Numbered from the stretch's first letter, positions 8,723 through 18,048 are shown. The stretch is DNA of 64,000 bases from JBLNDJ01 sp050261515 (GCA_050261515.1 JBLNDJ010000007.1:62001-126000), one strand, 5' to 3'. Program-made: numbers and translations. Notes: a model not told the origin generated them from the sequence alone.

Positions 8723-9829
8723 ATGACTAACATACTGACGTTACGTGGTTTATTCGTCGTTCTGCTTGGTGTAGCCGGATATTTTCTTTCTCCGATTAAG
8801 AACTCTCAAAACCAGCAACTCCAGATTTTGGGTGGCGTGATCGGGCTTGTTCTCGGCCTCGGAATCGTCGTGTTCGAGGTGCGGGTGAAGGAAGTCAGCC
8901 TGAAGCGGCTGATCGGAGCCGCGATCGGCTCGACGCTGGGGATCATGGGAGCTTTTCTGATCGCGATGGTGCTGGGGTGGGCCCTGCGCGGCGATCACCC
9001 GATGCTGCCGTTCCTCCAGATCACTGTGCTGCTGTGGATGACGTACATCGGCCTGGTGATTGGGGCGAACAAGGGCGACATGCTGAACCTGGCCGCGCTG
9101 GGCGGCATTTTCGGCGGCGAAAAGACAGGCAAACAGGCCTTTAAGATCCTCGATACGAGCGTGATCATCGACGGCCGCATCGCCGACATCGCCGAAACCG
9201 GGTTCCTGGACGGGACGCTGGTTATCCCGCAGTTCGTTCTGCGGGAGCTGCAACTGGTGGCCGACTCGGCCGATTCGATGAAGCGCAACCGGGGCCGGCG
9301 CGGGCTCGACATCCTGCAACGCGTCCAGAAGATGGCGCACCTGAACGTCCAGATCATCGAGGACGACTTCCCGCACGTCCGGGACGTCGATATGAAGCTG
9401 ATCGAACTGGGCAAGGTGTACGACTGCAAGATCGTCACCAACGATTTCAACCTGAACAAGATGGCGCAGTTGCACGGCGTCGAGGTCCTGAACATCAACG
9501 AGCTGGCGAACGCGCTCAAGCCGATCGTGCTGCCGGGCGAGATGATGCGCGTGTTCATTCTCAAGGAAGGGAAGGAATACAACCAGGGCGTGGCGTATCT
9601 GGACGACGGAACGATGGTGGTGGTGGATAACGCCAAACGCCTGATTTCGAAGACCATCGACATTACGGTGACGAGCGTGCTCCAGACCACGGCCGGGAAG
9701 ATGATTTTCGGCCGGTTTGACGAGCGCATCCACACGATTTACGACAAGCCGGCGCAGCACGGCGACAAGCACGAACGGCCGCCGCATCGCGAGCAGACGG
9801 CGACGGCATCGGCGCCTCCGGCGACGTAG
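8723..9829 (+). CDS. PIN/TRAM domain membrane protein (YacL-like)
   Basis: A 368-residue protein: four TM helices in residues 5-115, a PIN nuclease domain from about 140 (LDTSVIIDGR with Asp144, Glu175, Asp222, and TNDFNLNK with Asp241), then a TRAM domain (about 265-330, RVFILKEGKEYNQGVAYLDD). All PIN acidic positions appear present, so it is probably an active Mg2+-dependent RNase tethered to the membrane; the target is unknown. The order yacL-ispD-ispF is also found in Bacillus, which supports orthology. The C-terminus ends in a His/Pro/Ala-rich tail. Confidence 0.9.
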   Translation: MTNILTLRGLFVVLLGVAGYFLSPIKNSQNQQLQILGGVIGLVLGLGIVVFEVRVKEVSLKRLIGAAIGSTLGIMGAFLIAMVLGWALRGDHPMLPFLQITVLLWMTYIGLVIGANKGDMLNLAALGGIFGGEKTGKQAFKILDTSVIIDGRIADIAETGFLDGTLVIPQFVLRELQLVADSADSMKRNRGRRGLDILQRVQKMAHLNVQIIEDDFPHVRDVDMKLIELGKVYDCKIVTNDFNLNKMAQLHGVEVLNINELANALKPIVLPGEMMRVFILKEGKEYNQGVAYLDDGTMVVVDNAKRLISKTIDITVTSVLQTTAGKMIFGRFDERIHTIYDKPAQHGDKHERPPHREQTATASAPPAT

Positions 9830-9893
9830 GCCGGGCGGCGCCATCATTGTTGAGCGCGAAGTCCTGAACCGGGATACAATCAATATCTCGACC

Positions 9894-10619
9894 ATGAAGA
9901 TCGCTGTCATTTTGCCCGCGGCCGGCCTCGGCACCCGCATGGGGCGCAACAACGCCGAGAAGACCGGCACCAGCCGTAAGCAGTTCATGCTGCTCGACGG
10001 CTCGCCGATTCTGCTGCACACGATCCGCAAGTTTGTGGCGTCTCCGGCGGTTTCGGAGATCGTCGTGGCGCTGCGGTCCGATGATATCGGCTGGGTCGGC
10101 GAGATGCTCCGGAAGGAGGGTCTGCCGAAGCCCGTGCGGCTGGTGCAGGGCGGCGACAGCCGGCAGGAGTCGGTCGAAAACGCGCTTCGCGAACTGGCGC
10201 CGGATACCGAACTGGTCGCGGTGCACGATGCCGTTCGGCCGTTCATCGATCTCGAGACGATCGACAAGGTGCTGCGGGAGGCGGCTGAAACGGGCGCGGC
10301 GATCGTCGGCATCGTGCCGGTGGATACGGTGAAGCAGGTCCGGAAGAACAAGGTGCGGGGGACGATCCCGCGCGAGGGCTTGACGCTCGCCCAAACACCG
10401 CAAGTGTTCGGATATGCGCTGCTGAAGGAAGCGTTCGAGAAGGCGCGCGAGGACGGCTTTATCGCCACCGACGAGTCCAGTCTGGTCGAGCGGCTCGAAA
10501 AGGTCGAAGTCACCGTAGTGCTCGGCAGCGACCGCAACATCAAAATCACCAAGCCCTCCGACATGGACCTGGCAAGGCTGTTCCTGGCCGAGGAACTCGC
10601 CGAGCGCAAAGCCTCGTGA
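9894..10619 (+). CDS. ispD: 2-C-methyl-D-erythritol 4-phosphate cytidylyltransferase
   Basis: A 241-residue nucleotidyltransferase that joins CTP to MEP, the third step of the MEP isoprenoid pathway. The N-terminus has the LPAAGLGTRMG nucleotide loop; VQGGDSRQESVENAL, VHDAVRPFID and LAQTPQVF are the diagnostic IspD motifs. Start ATG 9894 puts the nucleotide loop at the N-terminus; the frame is open upstream without homology. TACAAT at 9875-9880, with TTGAGC 19 bp before it, could be an internal promoter. Its stop overlaps the GTG of ispF. Confidence 0.96.
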   Translation: MKIAVILPAAGLGTRMGRNNAEKTGTSRKQFMLLDGSPILLHTIRKFVASPAVSEIVVALRSDDIGWVGEMLRKEGLPKPVRLVQGGDSRQESVENALRELAPDTELVAVHDAVRPFIDLETIDKVLREAAETGAAIVGIVPVDTVKQVRKNKVRGTIPREGLTLAQTPQVFGYALLKEAFEKAREDGFIATDESSLVERLEKVEVTVVLGSDRNIKITKPSDMDLARLFLAEELAERKAS

Positions 10620-11098
10620 GCGAGGTCCGGACCGGCATCGGCTGGGACACGCACCGGCTCGCGCCGGGGCGGCGGCTCATCCTGGGCGGGGTCGAGATTC
10701 CTTCCGGAGTGGGTTTCGAGGGTCACTCCGACGCCGACGTGCTTTCGCACGCCATCACCGACGCGATTCTCGGCGCGGCCGCGCTCGGCGACATCGGGAT
10801 GCACTTTCCGGATACGGATCCGCGGTGGGCGGGAGCGGACAGTCTCGTGTTTTTGAGACACGCGCTGGCGCTGGCGCAGGAACGCGGGTTCCGGTTAATC
10901 CACGTGGACTCGAACGTGATCCTGGAACGGCCGAAGCTGAAGGGCTACCGGCAGGCGATCCGCGAGAAGCTGGCCGCGGCGCTCGGGCTCGATCCCGAGC
11001 AGGTGTCGGTGAAGTTCAAGACGGCGGAGAAGGTGGGGCCCGTGGGCGAGGGACTGTCCGGCGAGGCCCAGGCCGTGGTCACGCTGGCCTCTACTTAA
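10616..11098 (+). CDS. ispF: 2-C-methyl-D-erythritol 2,4-cyclodiphosphate synthase
   Basis: A 160-residue trimeric enzyme that cyclises CDP-ME 2-phosphate to MEcPP with loss of CMP. Zn2+ ligands are visible as GWDTHRL (Asp11, His13) and DVLSHA (His45); HSDAD and the FKTAEKVGPVGEG signature complete the active site. GTG start overlapping the ispD stop (GTGA) implies translational coupling. The last 8 bases overlap the convergent M28 peptidase gene. Confidence 0.97.
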   Translation: MSEVRTGIGWDTHRLAPGRRLILGGVEIPSGVGFEGHSDADVLSHAITDAILGAAALGDIGMHFPDTDPRWAGADSLVFLRHALALAQERGFRLIHVDSNVILERPKLKGYRQAIREKLAAALGLDPEQVSVKFKTAEKVGPVGEGLSGEAQAVVTLAST

Positions 11099-12701
11099 CC
11101 CCGCTCTGTTCCCGCGCCGCCAGGAATTCGTCTCCCGCGTGCCAGGTCGGCAGCGCTTCCAGGTTCGCCGTGTTCACTCCGATGAGCATGGTGAACTTCG
11201 CCAGCTCTTCGAGCCCGGAAAAATCCCATCCCGCCTGATACTCGTCCGAGGGCTGGTGGTAGTGCTTTTCGTCGTACTCGCGCATGAGCGCTTCGCCGGC
11301 TCCCGCGGGCTTGCCCGCCAGCCCCGGGCCCTGGCCGATGGAGAACGCGGGCACTCCGGCGCGGGCGAACGAGAAGTGGTCCGAGCGGTAGAAATGCCCC
11401 TGCTCGGGCTCCGGGTCGGGCGTGATGGCGAGCGACATGCGCTGAGCGGCTTCCTGCACCAGCGGCCAGAGCGTGGTGCGCTCGGCTCCGGTCACGACGA
11501 CGCTCGTCGAGCGCCCGAAGGCGAACAGGCCATCGAGGTTGAGATCCACCGCGGTCTTGGCCGCGGGGACGGCGGGGTGCGCGGCGTAGTATTCCGACCC
11601 GCGCAAGCCGTCCTCTTCGGCGGTGACGGAGACGAAGATTGCGGTGCGGCGCGGCTTCTGTTCGAGGCCCGCCCAGGCGCGCGCGATTTCGAGCAGCATG
11701 GCGCAGCCCGATGCGTTGTCGACCGCGCCGTTGTAGATCGCGTCGCCGGCGACCGGCGTCCCGATTCCCAAATGGTCCCAGTGCGCGCTGAACACGACGG
11801 CTTCGGATTTGCGCTCGGGATCGCTGCCCGGGATCATCGCGACCACGTTGCGCGTGTTCTGCGCGGTGACCTTCGAGCGCAGCTTCACGGCGATCTTCAC
11901 GCCGAGCGGGATGGGGCGGAAGTCGCGCGAGTTGCTCGCAGCGAGCAGTTCGGGAACGCTGCGGCCCGCAAGCGCCAGGATGCGGCTCCCGGCATCTTCG
12001 GTGACCCATCCGGCGAACGCCAGCGCCTGCCCGCCCGGCTGCACGCGCACGTAGGACTGCTCGCCGCCCCACGAATTGCGAACCACGCTCCAGCCGTATC
12101 CGGCGGTCGGTGTCGTGTGGATGATGAGCGCGGCGAGCGCGCCCTTCCGCAGCGCTTCCTCGTACTTGTAAGTCCAACGGCCGTAGTAGGTGAGGGCGCG
12201 TCCGCCGAAGAACTTCGGATCGGTCGAGTCCGGCTCGTTGGTGAACAGCACGACGACCTTTCCGCGCACGTCGATGCCTTTGAAGTCGTCCCACTGGAAC
12301 TCGGGCGCGACGATGCCGTGGCCCACGAAGACGGCCTCGGCTTCGAAGTTCGCGGCGGGCTGCTGGCGCTCGTCGGCCCCGACGAAGTCGTCAGACCATT
12401 TCAACGACAGCGTGCGGCCGCCGCCGGAGGCGGAAAGCTGCGCGCCCGGCTCGGTCTCGACGCCCACCAGCGGCACCTTCTGGAAGTATGTTCCATCATC
12501 CCCAGCCGGTTTGGCTCCGGCGAGCGCGAACTGGGTGGCGATGTACTCGGTGGCCAGCTGGCCGCCGCGCGCGGCGACTCCGCGTCCCTCGAGCAGGTCG
12601 CTCGCGAGGAACTTTACATCCGCGCGGATGCGCTCCCCGGAGATGCTCTGGATCTGCGCCGCGCACACAGCGGCGGCTAGGAAGATGAGCGGAAATTTCA
12701 T
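11091..12701 (-). CDS. Secreted M28 family aminopeptidase
   Basis: A 536-residue zinc peptidase with a Sec signal (FPLIFLAAAVCAAQ). A PA-domain insertion lies at about 120-260. The M28 metal site reads SAHWDHLG, NGAVDNASGCA, VTAEEDGLRGSEYY, LNLDGL and a C-terminal SDHFSFARAGVPA...HQPSDE, giving the expected His, Asp, Glu, Asp, His set for two Zn2+ and a catalytic Glu. Such proteins release N-terminal amino acids from peptides in the periplasm or outside the cell. Solibacter-type genomes carry many paralogues. Substrate preference is unknown. Confidence 0.92.
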   Translation of the reverse strand: MKFPLIFLAAAVCAAQIQSISGERIRADVKFLASDLLEGRGVAARGGQLATEYIATQFALAGAKPAGDDGTYFQKVPLVGVETEPGAQLSASGGGRTLSLKWSDDFVGADERQQPAANFEAEAVFVGHGIVAPEFQWDDFKGIDVRGKVVVLFTNEPDSTDPKFFGGRALTYYGRWTYKYEEALRKGALAALIIHTTPTAGYGWSVVRNSWGGEQSYVRVQPGGQALAFAGWVTEDAGSRILALAGRSVPELLAASNSRDFRPIPLGVKIAVKLRSKVTAQNTRNVVAMIPGSDPERKSEAVVFSAHWDHLGIGTPVAGDAIYNGAVDNASGCAMLLEIARAWAGLEQKPRRTAIFVSVTAEEDGLRGSEYYAAHPAVPAAKTAVDLNLDGLFAFGRSTSVVVTGAERTTLWPLVQEAAQRMSLAITPDPEPEQGHFYRSDHFSFARAGVPAFSIGQGPGLAGKPAGAGEALMREYDEKHYHQPSDEYQAGWDFSGLEELAKFTMLIGVNTANLEALPTWHAGDEFLAAREQSGVK

Positions 12702-12721
12702 GGCGAAATTACAGTGTAGAG

Positions 12722-13672
12722 CTACTGGAGCGTCTTTTTGTAGGCTTCCAGGGCGGAGTGTCCCGGGATGGCCAGCACCAGCCGCAGGCTCGGCTCAACG
12801 CCCGGCGCGATCTCGTACGGCGCGGCCGAGCGGCACTCGGCGAGTTCCTTGCACGCGCTGACAGCGTGGAGCACGTAGCGCGTCCGGTCGAAGCACATCA
12901 CCGAGAACAAGCCCTGCGGGTCCGCGGTGGCCTGAGGCACCAGGGTGCGCGTCGGGAAGTACGGGTCTTCGAGGTAAATCAACGCGCCCGCGGCGGGCCG
13001 GCCATCGGGCCAGACGACGACGCCCGTGACCGCGCGCTCCCTCTGCGCGGGGGGCAGAGGCAGATCGGCTTCGATCACGCCCGCCTCCTCGGAGATGCGA
13101 ATGGTTTCGGCGAATTCCAGGTCCTCGGTGCCGGGGTAGTAGACGCGGCTGTAAGGCACCGCCGTGGAGATGGGGCGGTCGAGATTGATGCCGAGGTAGT
13201 AGTCGCCGGGCTGGAGGCCCCGGAACTCGAAGCGGCCTTCTCCGTCGGTTCCGGTGACGGGTGAACGGAGCGGGGTGATGATGCGGGAAGGCGTTCTCAG
13301 GATCTTCGAGGCGTCCAGGAGCGTTACCGCGATCCCGCCGGCGGGTTTGCCATCGGCGTCGATGACACGGCCGCGGATGCGGCGGTCCGCCTGCATACGC
13401 AGCGCCACTTCAGCGCAGGAGCCGGCCGCGAGCCGCACGGTCTCGAAGGCGGCATACGCACCCTTCCTGGCCGAAACACGATATTGGCCGGCGGGCAGGC
13501 CGGGGAACGTGAAGCTGCCATCGCGGCGCGCGGCCAGCTCGAGCCGCCGGCCCGCCCCTTCGAGGGCAACGGTCACGTTCGCGGCGCCGCCGGCCGGCGC
13601 GGTGACGCGGCCGTAGATCGCATTGGCCGAAAGGCAAGGCGAGGCCGCCAGAAGCGCAATCGCGAGGACCAC
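12722..13672 (-). CDS. Secreted carboxypeptidase-regulatory-like domain protein
   Basis: A 316-residue exported protein (signal VLAIALLAASPCLSANA) made of repeated beta-sandwich units of the carboxypeptidase regulatory-like/Cna-B type: IYGRVTAPAGG...FTFPGLPAGQYRV, IRGRVIDADGKPAGGIAVTL...FEFRGLQPGDYYLG and VTGVVVWPDGRPAAGALIY. These domains are structural or carbohydrate-binding; no catalytic domain is seen. GTG 13672 is the first plausible start. Acidobacteria encode many such proteins, often near peptidases, as here. The role is unknown. Confidence 0.78.
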   Translation of the reverse strand: MVLAIALLAASPCLSANAIYGRVTAPAGGAANVTVALEGAGRRLELAARRDGSFTFPGLPAGQYRVSARKGAYAAFETVRLAAGSCAEVALRMQADRRIRGRVIDADGKPAGGIAVTLLDASKILRTPSRIITPLRSPVTGTDGEGRFEFRGLQPGDYYLGINLDRPISTAVPYSRVYYPGTEDLEFAETIRISEEAGVIEADLPLPPAQRERAVTGVVVWPDGRPAAGALIYLEDPYFPTRTLVPQATADPQGLFSVMCFDRTRYVLHAVSACKELAECRSAAPYEIAPGVEPSLRLVLAIPGHSALEAYKKTLQ

Positions 13673-13732
13673 GGCTTCAAGATAACACCGGCGTGTGGCG
13701 GGTCCCCGGCCTGTGTTCTACTAGAGTTACCA

Positions 13733-14623
13733 ATGTCCGCGGGTACCCGAACCGCCGCCGGGCGGAACCTGGCCCAGAGTTCCTCGCTTCAGCGAGTGCC
13801 GTGGCTGCTCATCGCCTGGTTCGGGCTGCTTCTCGTCGCCTGTTACGGTCCGGTGCTGCTGCGCCTGGCCGGGCAATGGGCGCACGACGAGGACATGGGG
13901 CACGGCTTCTTCGTCCCGCTGGTCGCCGCCTATATCACCTGGCAGCGCCGCGGCGAACTGCTGGCCGCAAAGGCGTCGCCGAGCTGGTGGGGCCTCGCGC
14001 TAGTGGGCTGGGGCGCCGCGCAGCTCTATCTGGCGACGCTCGGGGCGGAGCTGTTTCTCGCCCGGACCGCGTTCATCGTGTCGCTGACCGGCGCCGTGCT
14101 GCTGCTTGGCGGCATGCCGGTGCTGCGCATCGTCGCGTTCCCGATCTTCCTGCTGTTCTTCATGGTTCCGATTCCGGCCATCATCTACAACCAGGTCACC
14201 TTCAAGCTTCAGTTGCTGGCGAGCCGCCTGGCGGAACTGGCGCTGGGGGCGCTCGGTGTGCCGGTCCTCAGAGAGGGCAACATTCTCGAACTCGCGAGCC
14301 AGAAGCTTTCGGTAGTGGAGGCGTGCAGCGGAATCCGTTCGCTGCTTACGCTCTCGTTCCTCTCTCTGGTTTACGCCTACTTCTTCGACAAGAAAGTCTG
14401 GATGCGCGCGGCGCTGCTCGTGGCGACGGTGCCGATCGCGCTGGTCGCCAACGCCAGCCGCGTCACCGTCAGCGGATTGCTGAGCGAGGTGAACCCGGAG
14501 CTCTCCGAAGGTATGTTCCACACGGCGTCCGGCTGGGTCATCTTCATGGTGGGGCTGGCACTGCTGGTGGCCGTGCACACGCTCATCAACCGGACTTACA
14601 GGATTGTCCATGGCCGGAACTGA
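13733..14623 (+). CDS. Exosortase
   Basis: A 296-residue membrane transpeptidase with about eight TM helices. The catalytic triad is intact: Cys198 in VVEACSGIRSL, Arg243 in NASRVTVSGLL and His263 in EGMFHTASGWVIF. Exosortases cut C-terminal sorting tags (PEP-CTERM and variants) and act with exopolysaccharide systems. ATG 13733 is preferred; TAGAGT at 13722-13727 lies 5 nt upstream, suggesting a leaderless message. The gene overlaps epsI by 14 bp. No obvious PEP-CTERM target or polysaccharide cluster is adjacent, so substrates lie elsewhere. Confidence 0.93.
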   Translation: MSAGTRTAAGRNLAQSSSLQRVPWLLIAWFGLLLVACYGPVLLRLAGQWAHDEDMGHGFFVPLVAAYITWQRRGELLAAKASPSWWGLALVGWGAAQLYLATLGAELFLARTAFIVSLTGAVLLLGGMPVLRIVAFPIFLLFFMVPIPAIIYNQVTFKLQLLASRLAELALGALGVPVLREGNILELASQKLSVVEACSGIRSLLTLSFLSLVYAYFFDKKVWMRAALLVATVPIALVANASRVTVSGLLSEVNPELSEGMFHTASGWVIFMVGLALLVAVHTLINRTYRIVHGRN

Positions 14624-15281
14624 AAGCGCGCTGGGATTCCTGAACCGCGGTCCGGCGCGCGTTTTGACGCTGGCGCTGGTGGCGCAACTGATCGGAGTCT
14701 TCGCCGTTTCGCGCAAGGAGATCGTTCCCCCGGCGCGCCCGCTGGCGGAATTTCCACGGACGCTCGGCGGCTGGAGCCTGGCGCAGGAAGGCTCGGTCGA
14801 GAAGGAAATCATGGACGTGCTGCGCGCCGACGACGTGCTGACGCGCAACTACACCGCGCCCGGCAACCGCACGGCGAACCTGTTCGTGGCGTATTTCAAA
14901 TCGCAGCGCACGGGGCAGGCGCCGCACTCTCCGAAGAACTGCCTGCCCGGCTCGGGATGGGTGCCTTCGGAATCCGGCATGATGGACATCGCCGTTCCCG
15001 GCCGCAGCGAGCCCATTCGCGTGAACCGCTACGTGGTTTCGCGGGGAGAGGACCAGAGCCTGGTGCTTTATTGGTATCAGTCGCGCGACCGCGCGATCGC
15101 GAGCGAGTACCGCGCGAAGCTCTACCTGGTGGAGGACGCGATCCGCTATAACCGCACGGACACGGCGCTGGTGCGCGTGGTCGTGCCGGTTGCGGGGAGC
15201 GACATCGCCGGCGCCACGGCCACGGCCGCGGATTTTGTAAAGGCGTTCTTCACCCCGCTGCGCCAGTATCTGCCGTCGTGA
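14610..15281 (+). CDS. EpsI family protein (exosortase partner)
   Basis: A 223-residue protein with one N-terminal TM helix (VLTLALVAQLIGVFAVS) and an EpsI domain: FPRTLGGWS, SPKNCLPGSGW and VLYWYQSRDR are family landmarks. EpsI proteins are found fused to or directly behind exosortases and are thought to help export or processing of exopolysaccharide-linked proteins. It starts inside the exosortase gene and is therefore translationally coupled. Its 3' end overlaps the convergent kinase gene by 32 bp. An in-frame TTG six bases upstream is an alternative start. Confidence 0.9.
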   Translation: MAGTESALGFLNRGPARVLTLALVAQLIGVFAVSRKEIVPPARPLAEFPRTLGGWSLAQEGSVEKEIMDVLRADDVLTRNYTAPGNRTANLFVAYFKSQRTGQAPHSPKNCLPGSGWVPSESGMMDIAVPGRSEPIRVNRYVVSRGEDQSLVLYWYQSRDRAIASEYRAKLYLVEDAIRYNRTDTALVRVVVPVAGSDIAGATATAADFVKAFFTPLRQYLPS

Positions 15282-15777
15282 CGTACGCATCGATCCGGCG
15301 GCTGCACTCCTCGGGCGGCAGTTCTCCGGTGTCGATCAGCAACCCGGTCCCGCGGTAGGGAAACGTGCGCGCCATCCCGGCGACCAGGTCCGAGGTGAGG
15401 TCGAGGCCGGGGTGGTCTGCCGCGCGTTCGCGAAACCGCCGCACGGCGATCTCGGGGGCGACCTTGCACTCGATGAGGTAGATCGGCGAGCCGGTGCGTG
15501 CGGCGACCGTGTCCACTTCGCCGCGGTCCTCCGGATGCGCGTATTGCGCGTCGAGGATAACGCTCACACCCGAGCCGAGCAGGAGTTCCGCCGCCAGGTG
15601 CATAGCGCGGTAGGCAATGGCGCGGTCGTGGCGCGTGTGCTGCGAATCAGGCATGAGGCGGGCGCGGGTCGTGTCCATCTGGAGATGCGGCGCGCCGAGG
15701 CGCCGTGCCAGCTCAGCGCCAAGCACGGTCTTGCCCGAGCAGGCCGGGCCGGAAAAAACGACGAGGCGGGCGCTCAT
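15250..15777 (-). CDS. P-loop kinase-like ATPase (zeta/AAA_33 type)
   Basis: A 175-residue P-loop protein with Walker A GPACSGKT (residues 10-17), an acidic Asp in LQMDTTRARLM and a lid-like region RRFRERAA. This layout fits the AAA_33/zeta-toxin/polynucleotide-kinase-like group of small-molecule or RNA-end kinases. ATGA overlap with the stop of ppa shows co-translation with pyrophosphatase. No antitoxin-like neighbour is present, so a toxin role is unlikely. The substrate is unknown. Confidence 0.7.
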   Translation of the reverse strand: MSARLVVFSGPACSGKTVLGAELARRLGAPHLQMDTTRARLMPDSQHTRHDRAIAYRAMHLAAELLLGSGVSVILDAQYAHPEDRGEVDTVAARTGSPIYLIECKVAPEIAVRRFRERAADHPGLDLTSDLVAGMARTFPYRGTGLLIDTGELPPEECSRRIDAYVTTADTGAAG

Positions 15778-16307
15778 CAGGACGCGTGCCGCTCCTGGTA
15801 CCGCTCGCGGCTGCGGCGCACCGCTTCGCGGGCTTCGTCGGCGTCCTCCCAGCCGCGCATCTGGGTGCGTTTGCCTTCGAGCTCTTTGTAGATGGTGAAA
15901 AAGTGCTCGATCTCGCGGCGGACGTGCGGCGCCACCTGGTCCACCCTTGCGATGTCATGGTAGAGCGGGCTGGCGGCGGGGACGGCGAGGATCTTCTGGT
16001 CGGGGAGATCCTGGTCCACCATGTCGAGCATGCCGATGGGCCGCACTTCGATCATGCAGCCCGTGAAGCTCGGCTCCTCGACCAGCACGAGCACATCGAG
16101 CGGGTCGTGGTCCTCGGCCAACGTGCCCGGGATGAAGCCGTAGTCGCCCGGGTAGTGCATGGGCGAGTAGAGCGGGCGGTCCAGACGGAATACGCCAAGT
16201 TTGCCGTCGTACTCGTACTTGTTCCGGGAACCCTTGGGAATCTCGACGATCACCCGGACCATGCGGGGGTACTCGGGTCCGGGATCGAGATCGTAGAGTG
16301 TGCCCAC
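15777..16307 (-). CDS. ppa: Inorganic pyrophosphatase, family I
   Basis: A 176-residue soluble family I pyrophosphatase that hydrolyses PPi to phosphate and drives biosynthetic reactions. The metal-binding signature EDHDPLDVLVL carries Asp66, Asp68 and Asp71; IPKGSRNKYEYD and HYPGDYGFIPGT are also diagnostic. The GTG start follows the stop of the GT2 gene by a single base, and the stop overlaps the next kinase start, so the three genes form one tight unit. Confidence 0.95.
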   Translation of the reverse strand: MGTLYDLDPGPEYPRMVRVIVEIPKGSRNKYEYDGKLGVFRLDRPLYSPMHYPGDYGFIPGTLAEDHDPLDVLVLVEEPSFTGCMIEVRPIGMLDMVDQDLPDQKILAVPAASPLYHDIARVDQVAPHVRREIEHFFTIYKELEGKRTQMRGWEDADEAREAVRRSRERYQERHAS

Positions 16308-16308
16308 C

Positions 16309-17928
16309 TTACGGCGCCGTCTGAGCCCGCGCTTCGGCTGCCACCTGGCTGCGCCCGGTGCGCACGCGGTCGCGGTATTCCTGAATCAGGGTGCCGAAGC
16401 CGGCCCAGTAATAGCCCGCGACGAACAGCAGCAGGAACGGCAGCGAGAAGAAGTTATAAACATCGATCGCGAAGACCGCCATCGCGACGAAGTAGGTCCC
16501 GATGCCGATCTCGATGAACGGCAGCCAGCCGCTCCGGCGCCTGTATTTCACGGCCGCGGCCGCCGCGGTGCCTTTGTCGACGGCGTACTTCGGCGTCCGG
16601 ACGAAGCTCGTCTCCACGCCGAGCAGCGCCTCGAGCACCGCGCGCGTGTTGATAACCGTGAGCGCGACCCCGACGGCCAGCAGCGCCGGAAGCAGGAACA
16701 GTGTACGCCGCCACGTGCGCGGGTACAGCTCCCGCTCGGCCAGAACGTAGAACGCCGAGATCGACCAGAACGATGCAACGATGAGCGGCAGGTCCAGGAA
16801 CACCATCTGCATCCAGCCCATGTAGAACCGGACGATCATCACCGGCAGCATCAGGGCCGAGACCACCATCATCATCGGATAGCTGATGTTCGGCGTCAGG
16901 TGCATAAATGCTTCAAGCTTGACCCGCCACGGAACATTCGCGCGCAGGATCGTGGGCAGCAGTTTCCGCGCCACCTGCGTCAGCCCCTTGGCCCAGCGCG
17001 ACTGCTGGACCTGGAAAGCGTGCATCTCCACCGGCAGTTCCGAAGGGCAATCGAGCCCCGGCAGGTAGACGAATTTCCAGCCCTTGAGCTGGGCGCGGTA
17101 GCTGAGGTCGGAATCCTCGGTGAGAGTGTCGTGCTGCCAGCCGCCCGCGTCGTCGATCATGGCGCGGCGGATGATGCCCGCGGTCCCGTTGAAGTTGAAG
17201 AACAGGCCGCGGCCGTAGCGCGCGCCGTGCTCGAGCACGAAATGGCCGTCGAGCAGAATCGCCTGCACTTCGGTGAGGACGTTCGAGTCGCGGTTGATGT
17301 AGCTCCAGCGAGTCTGCACCACGCCGATCTTCGGGTCGGCGAAGAAGTGCACGGTGCGCTTCAGGAAATCCGGAGGCGGAATGAAATCGGCATCGAAGAC
17401 GGCTACCAGGTCGCCGGTAGCGGTCTTGAGGCCTTCCTGCAGCGCGCCGGCCTTGAAGCCCGCGCGGTTGGTGCGGTGGTGATACTCGATCGGGTGGCCC
17501 AGCGCACGATAGTGCGCCACGAGCCGCTCGGCGAAGGCATGGGTCTCGTCGGTGGAATCGTCGAGCACCTGGATCTGCAGCAAGTGGCGCGGGTAATCCA
17601 TCTTGAGCACTTCGTCGAGCAGCCGCTCGACCACGTAGCGCTCGTTGTAAAGCGGCAACTGGATCGTTACCGGCGGCAGCCCGGTGAAGATGGACGGCGG
17701 CTCCTTCGGTAGCTTCTTGCGATGCTTGAAATAAGTGCGAATGATTTCGTAGCGATGCAGCCCGTATATGGAAAGGATGCCGAGCAGGCCGAAGTACGGG
17801 ATCAGGATAGCCCAGTCGAACCAATCGAGTTGATAGATGCCCGCGAAGGTGTTGTCCAGAAGGGCGCGGCGCATCTGCTGGTACATCGAGGCCGCCAGAA
17901 ACAAGGCCGGGCTGAGGAGTAGAGTCAT
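16309..17928 (-). CDS. Processive family 2 glycosyltransferase, cellulose-synthase-like
   Basis: A 539-residue membrane glycosyltransferase. One TM helix (about 38-58) precedes the GT2 domain with VLDDSTDETH (Asp123/124), FDAD (179-181), TED (270-272) and QQSRW (308-312), the D,D,D,QxxRW set of processive beta-glycan synthases such as CesA, BcsA or mannan synthase. Four or more C-terminal TM helices follow. It lacks a PilZ domain, so c-di-GMP control through that module is not expected. The product could be a glucan or mannan. It heads an operon with ppa and a small kinase; no bcsB or other synthase subunits are nearby. Confidence 0.9.
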   Translation of the reverse strand: MTLLLSPALFLAASMYQQMRRALLDNTFAGIYQLDWFDWAILIPYFGLLGILSIYGLHRYEIIRTYFKHRKKLPKEPPSIFTGLPPVTIQLPLYNERYVVERLLDEVLKMDYPRHLLQIQVLDDSTDETHAFAERLVAHYRALGHPIEYHHRTNRAGFKAGALQEGLKTATGDLVAVFDADFIPPPDFLKRTVHFFADPKIGVVQTRWSYINRDSNVLTEVQAILLDGHFVLEHGARYGRGLFFNFNGTAGIIRRAMIDDAGGWQHDTLTEDSDLSYRAQLKGWKFVYLPGLDCPSELPVEMHAFQVQQSRWAKGLTQVARKLLPTILRANVPWRVKLEAFMHLTPNISYPMMMVVSALMLPVMIVRFYMGWMQMVFLDLPLIVASFWSISAFYVLAERELYPRTWRRTLFLLPALLAVGVALTVINTRAVLEALLGVETSFVRTPKYAVDKGTAAAAAVKYRRRSGWLPFIEIGIGTYFVAMAVFAIDVYNFFSLPFLLLFVAGYYWAGFGTLIQEYRDRVRTGRSQVAAEARAQTAP

Positions 17929-18048
17929 GTAAAGACCGGAAACGAAAAGCCTACGGTTCCATTGTACTTCCCGGGATTATACACCGATAAAGATCTCGCA
18001 GGTCCGCGGCGAAGGCGGCCGCGCCAACGCGAGCGAGCATGGCGGCGG

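Noticed and set aside
15250..15777. Zeta-type toxin of a toxin-antitoxin pair
   Set aside because: The fold is similar, but it is coupled to ppa and no epsilon-like antitoxin gene is next to it.
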